Of a DNA stretch of 8,582 bases, positions 7,044 through 8,582 are shown one piece after another. Within the stretch, counting starts at the first letter, position 1. Every line of letters starts with the position of its first letter. The notes under the pieces are model-generated. The model saw nothing but the letters and a program-made list of their open reading frames with translations, was not told the DNA's origin and ran no database searches. Source of the DNA: Armatimonadota bacterium (GTDB lineage Bacteria; Armatimonadota; UBA5829); the NCBI GenBank assembly GCA_026415535.1, contig JAOAGX010000036.1:3402-11983 (forward strand). Direction: 5' to 3'. The translations under genes and the position numbers were made by a program.

Positions 7044-7077
7044 CACCAAGAATTGGTGCAACCATGCGCGGCACCAA
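7044..7077. promoter_or_regulatory. Inverted CACCAA/TTGGTG array, candidate operator
   Basis: CACCAA (7044-7049), TTGGTGC (7053-7059) and GCACCAA (7071-7077) are three alternating half-sites. The first two form a 6-bp palindrome with a 3-bp centre, and the last two a 7-bp palindrome with an 11-bp spacer. The array covers the -35 region of the DUF1015 promoter and lies in the shared upstream region of the divergent msr gene. A binding protein cannot be named. Confidence 0.4.
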
Positions 7078-7167
7078 CGTTTTTGGCAGTTTAATGTTTT
7101 CTTCGATCAGGTGAAAGGGTCGGCGGAAACAAGCTTTTTCGAAATAGCCTTATGATTGGTAACAGGA

Positions 7168-7195
7168 TTGCGGACCGGGGCTAGTTTGGTAGAAT
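7168..7195 (+). promoter_or_regulatory. Promoter of msrBA, probably giving a leaderless mRNA
   Basis: TTGCGG (7168-7173) and TAGAAT (7190-7195) are 16 bp apart, with TG at 7187-7188 making an extended -10. Only six bases separate the -10 box from the ATG at 7202, so transcription is expected to begin at or next to the A of the start codon. No Shine-Dalgarno sequence precedes the gene. Confidence 0.55.
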
Positions 7196-7201
7196 GTTTT
7201 A

Positions 7202-8263
7202 ATGAGGAATCTATTGCTGTCGGTCCTTGTGACCGTACTATTGTGTACTGCCATGTCTAGTGAGAAAGAACCGGCCGAGAACGAAAATACCGTTCGAATC
7301 TACGACGTGTCGAGTGGTCGCGTGCAAGTTGTTGAGAGGGTTACTAGGACGGATGACGAGTGGAGATCCCTACTGACGCCCGAGCAATACCGGATAACTC
7401 GCCTTAAGGGAACCGAGAGACCTTTTTCGGGAACCTGTCCCATACCCGAGGTGGGAAGTAGTGGTGTTTACCAATGCGTGTGTTGCGGGACTGATCTGTT
7501 CAGGTACGGGGCGAAGTTTGAGTCGGGAACCGGCTGGCCTAGTTTCTACGAGCCAGTGTCGGAGCTGAACATCCGGTTTGTCGAGGACCGAAGCTACGGG
7601 ATGATACGAACTGAGGTTCAGTGTGCAAGATGTGGTGCGCACCTGGGACATGTTTTCGACGATGGCCCTCCTCCGACCGGCAAGCGATACTGCATCAATT
7701 CAGCCGCACTGAAGCCTGCATCTAGTATTCCGAGAACAGAAACCGCGTCGGAACCGGCAAAAGACCAGAAATTGGCTTCCAATCGGCAGGAAAAGGCCAC
7801 ATTCGCGGCGGGCTGTTTTTGGGGAGTTGAGTCGGCTTTCAGAAAATACCTTGGTAAGGGGGTTATTTCCACTCGAGTTGGATACACTGGCGGACGAACA
7901 CCAAACCCTACCTACGAGCAGGTTTGCTCGCACACAACCGGTCATGCGGAGGCAGTGGAGGTAGTCTACGATCCCGATAAGATCAGATATGAGAGCCTAC
8001 TTGACATATTCTGGAGTATCCACGATCCAACCACGCGTGACAGACAAGGACCGGATATAGGCTCTCAGTATAGATCGGCGATTTTCTACCATTCTACTGA
8101 GCAAAAGAGACTTGCCGAAGATTCGAAGGCTAGGGTAGAGAAATCCGGTCGGTATTCGAACCCCATTGTTACCGAGATTAACCAGGCCGACGTGTTCTGG
8201 CCCGCCGAAGACTATCATCAACAATATTTTGAGAAAAGGGGCATCGATCCGACGTGTCACTAG
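7202..8263 (+). CDS. msrBA: Exported bifunctional peptide methionine sulfoxide reductase MsrB-MsrA
   Basis: It reduces both stereoisomers of methionine sulfoxide in proteins: the MsrB part acts on the R form, the MsrA part on the S form. A hydrophobic N-terminus (about residues 3-17) predicts export to the periplasm. C15 lacks a good lipobox. The MsrB domain (about 50-172) has zinc ligands C92/C95 and C141/C144, GWPSF (111-115) and catalytic C164 in RYCINSAAL. C79 may be a resolving cysteine. After a linker (about 173-197) the MsrA domain begins, with catalytic C205 in GCFWG, then HDPTT (274-278), RQGPDIGSQYRSAIF (281-295) and EDYHQQYFEK (336-345). It ends PTCH, where C352 may resolve. The order B then A is the reverse of the A-B order in Neisseria PilB. 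No thioredoxin-like domain is fused, so an outside electron donor is needed. Both active sites look complete. Confidence 0.95.
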   Translation: MRNLLLSVLVTVLLCTAMSSEKEPAENENTVRIYDVSSGRVQVVERVTRTDDEWRSLLTPEQYRITRLKGTERPFSGTCPIPEVGSSGVYQCVCCGTDLFRYGAKFESGTGWPSFYEPVSELNIRFVEDRSYGMIRTEVQCARCGAHLGHVFDDGPPPTGKRYCINSAALKPASSIPRTETASEPAKDQKLASNRQEKATFAAGCFWGVESAFRKYLGKGVISTRVGYTGGRTPNPTYEQVCSHTTGHAEAVEVVYDPDKIRYESLLDIFWSIHDPTTRDRQGPDIGSQYRSAIFYHSTEQKRLAEDSKARVEKSGRYSNPIVTEINQADVFWPAEDYHQQYFEKRGIDPTCH

Positions 8264-8351
8264 CCGGCTTAGATGTCGTTTTGTTTGGCTAGCAACGTTT
8301 GAGACCTGCTGGGTGATCTACGCTACACCACCGATTTTAACTCGGCGGGCG

Positions 8352-8378
8352 CGTCATTCTGAGCGCAGCGAAGAATCT
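8352..8378 (+). repeat. Dispersed intergenic palindromic (REP-like) repeat
   Basis: The stretch begins GTCATTCTGAGCG and ends CAGCGAAGAATCT, with inverted ATTCT/AGAAT arms around a GC-rich centre. Near-identical units, often read by mistake as peptide HSERSEES, are known to me from many bacterial genomes and metagenomes as intergenic repeats. Only one copy lies in this window, so its repetitive nature here rests on that recollection. Confidence 0.6.
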
Positions 8379-8418
8379 GGGTTTCCGAGGCTGTACGGCA
8401 TTTTCATCTAATAAGTGC

Positions 8419-8447
8419 TTGCCAAGACCTATCAAAAGTGGCATTAT
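8419..8447 (+). promoter_or_regulatory. Promoter for the gene at the right edge
   Basis: TTGCCA (8419-8424) and CATTAT (8442-8447) are separated by 17 bp, with five and four of six consensus positions. Transcription from about 8454 would give a leader of about 37 nt containing the GGAGGT site. Confidence 0.5.
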
Positions 8448-8490
8448 TTGAACGGCGGATCAGTCTTCATATTTGTGGAGGTAGGTAGCG

Positions 8491-8582
8491 ATGAAGATTA
8501 CTGCCGTTGCGGTTACCGTGGCAGTTCTCAGCTCGGTATGTTGTGTTGGATGGTGCGCGGCGCCGTTGGTGGACCAGACAGT
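8491..8582 (+). CDS. Start of a gene for an exported protein (partial, runs off the window)
   Basis: ATG 8491 follows a strong ribosome binding site (GGAGGT, 8477-8482, 8-nt spacer). The 30 visible codons begin MKITAVAVTVAVLSSVCCVG and continue WCAAPLVDQT. A lysine followed by a hydrophobic stretch of about 18 residues is a signal peptide or membrane anchor, with possible cleavage near WCAA. Three cysteines lie in this stretch, but none sits in a good lipobox. Nothing of the mature protein is visible, so no function can be given. A promoter of its own suggests it is independent of msrBA. Confidence 0.7.
   Translation, partial: MKITAVAVTVAVLSSVCCVGWCAAPLVDQT

Larger units (their letters stand above)
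8264..8490. other. Intergenic region downstream of msrBA
   Basis: These 227 bases contain no convincing gene. They hold a dispersed-type repeat (8352-8378), a promoter (8419-8447) and the ribosome binding site of the next gene (GGAGGT, 8477-8482). No strong intrinsic terminator for msrBA is visible; the short inverted pair CCGA/TCGG near 8330-8345 lacks a T tract. Confidence 0.5.

Noticed and set aside
8166..8411. Open frame overlapping the end of msrBA and the repeat
   Set aside because: It is out of frame with MsrA, and its tail (RHSERSEESGF) is the well-known false translation of the dispersed repeat.

Overview
The window looks like chromosomal DNA from a Gram-negative (diderm) bacterium of roughly even base composition. 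The evidence is an outer-membrane polysaccharide export protein, an outer-membrane beta-barrel candidate and exported enzymes. Several genes appear to start at TTG or GTG, and Shine-Dalgarno-like and sigma70-type promoter sequences are visible. The phylum cannot be fixed from the sequence alone. A deep-branching, mostly uncultured diderm lineage (for example Armatimonadota or a relative) is a guess based on the YjbH-like protein, the very long SLBB protein and a dispersed intergenic repeat.

Bases 1-4516 (+ strand) are the end of a surface polysaccharide export cluster. They hold a possible tail of an upstream gene, a Wzz-type chain-length/co-polymerase protein without a kinase domain (110-1279), and 9 bp later a 1075-residue Wza-like export protein with one Poly_export domain and seven SLBB-like repeats (1289-4516). 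Facing them is a YjbH-like candidate outer-membrane beta-barrel protein on the - strand (4553-5350), a family linked elsewhere to exopolysaccharide (yjb) and group 4 capsule (gfc) loci. Two good promoters precede it. The inner one shows that translation starts at GTG 5350 and not at the farther TTG. Together these genes suggest an envelope-spanning export route: Wzz in the inner membrane, SLBB protein across the periplasm and outer membrane, YjbH-like barrel in the outer membrane.

Bases 5546-7060 (- strand) are a separate unit: a DUF1015-family gene of unknown function with a TTG start, a textbook ribosome binding site and an extended -10 promoter that overlaps an inverted CACCAA/TTGGTG array. 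It is followed by about 160 nt of potentially highly structured 3' sequence and a strong intrinsic terminator.

Bases 7168-8263 (+ strand) encode an exported MsrB-MsrA fusion that repairs oxidised methionine. Its -10 box sits so close to the ATG that the mRNA is probably leaderless. Bases 8264-8490 are intergenic and carry a dispersed repeat of the GTCATTCTGAGCG...CGAAGAATCT type. A promoter and ribosome binding site then lead into a secreted-protein gene that runs off the window at 8582. No tRNA, rRNA, CRISPR array, transposase or phage gene was seen.
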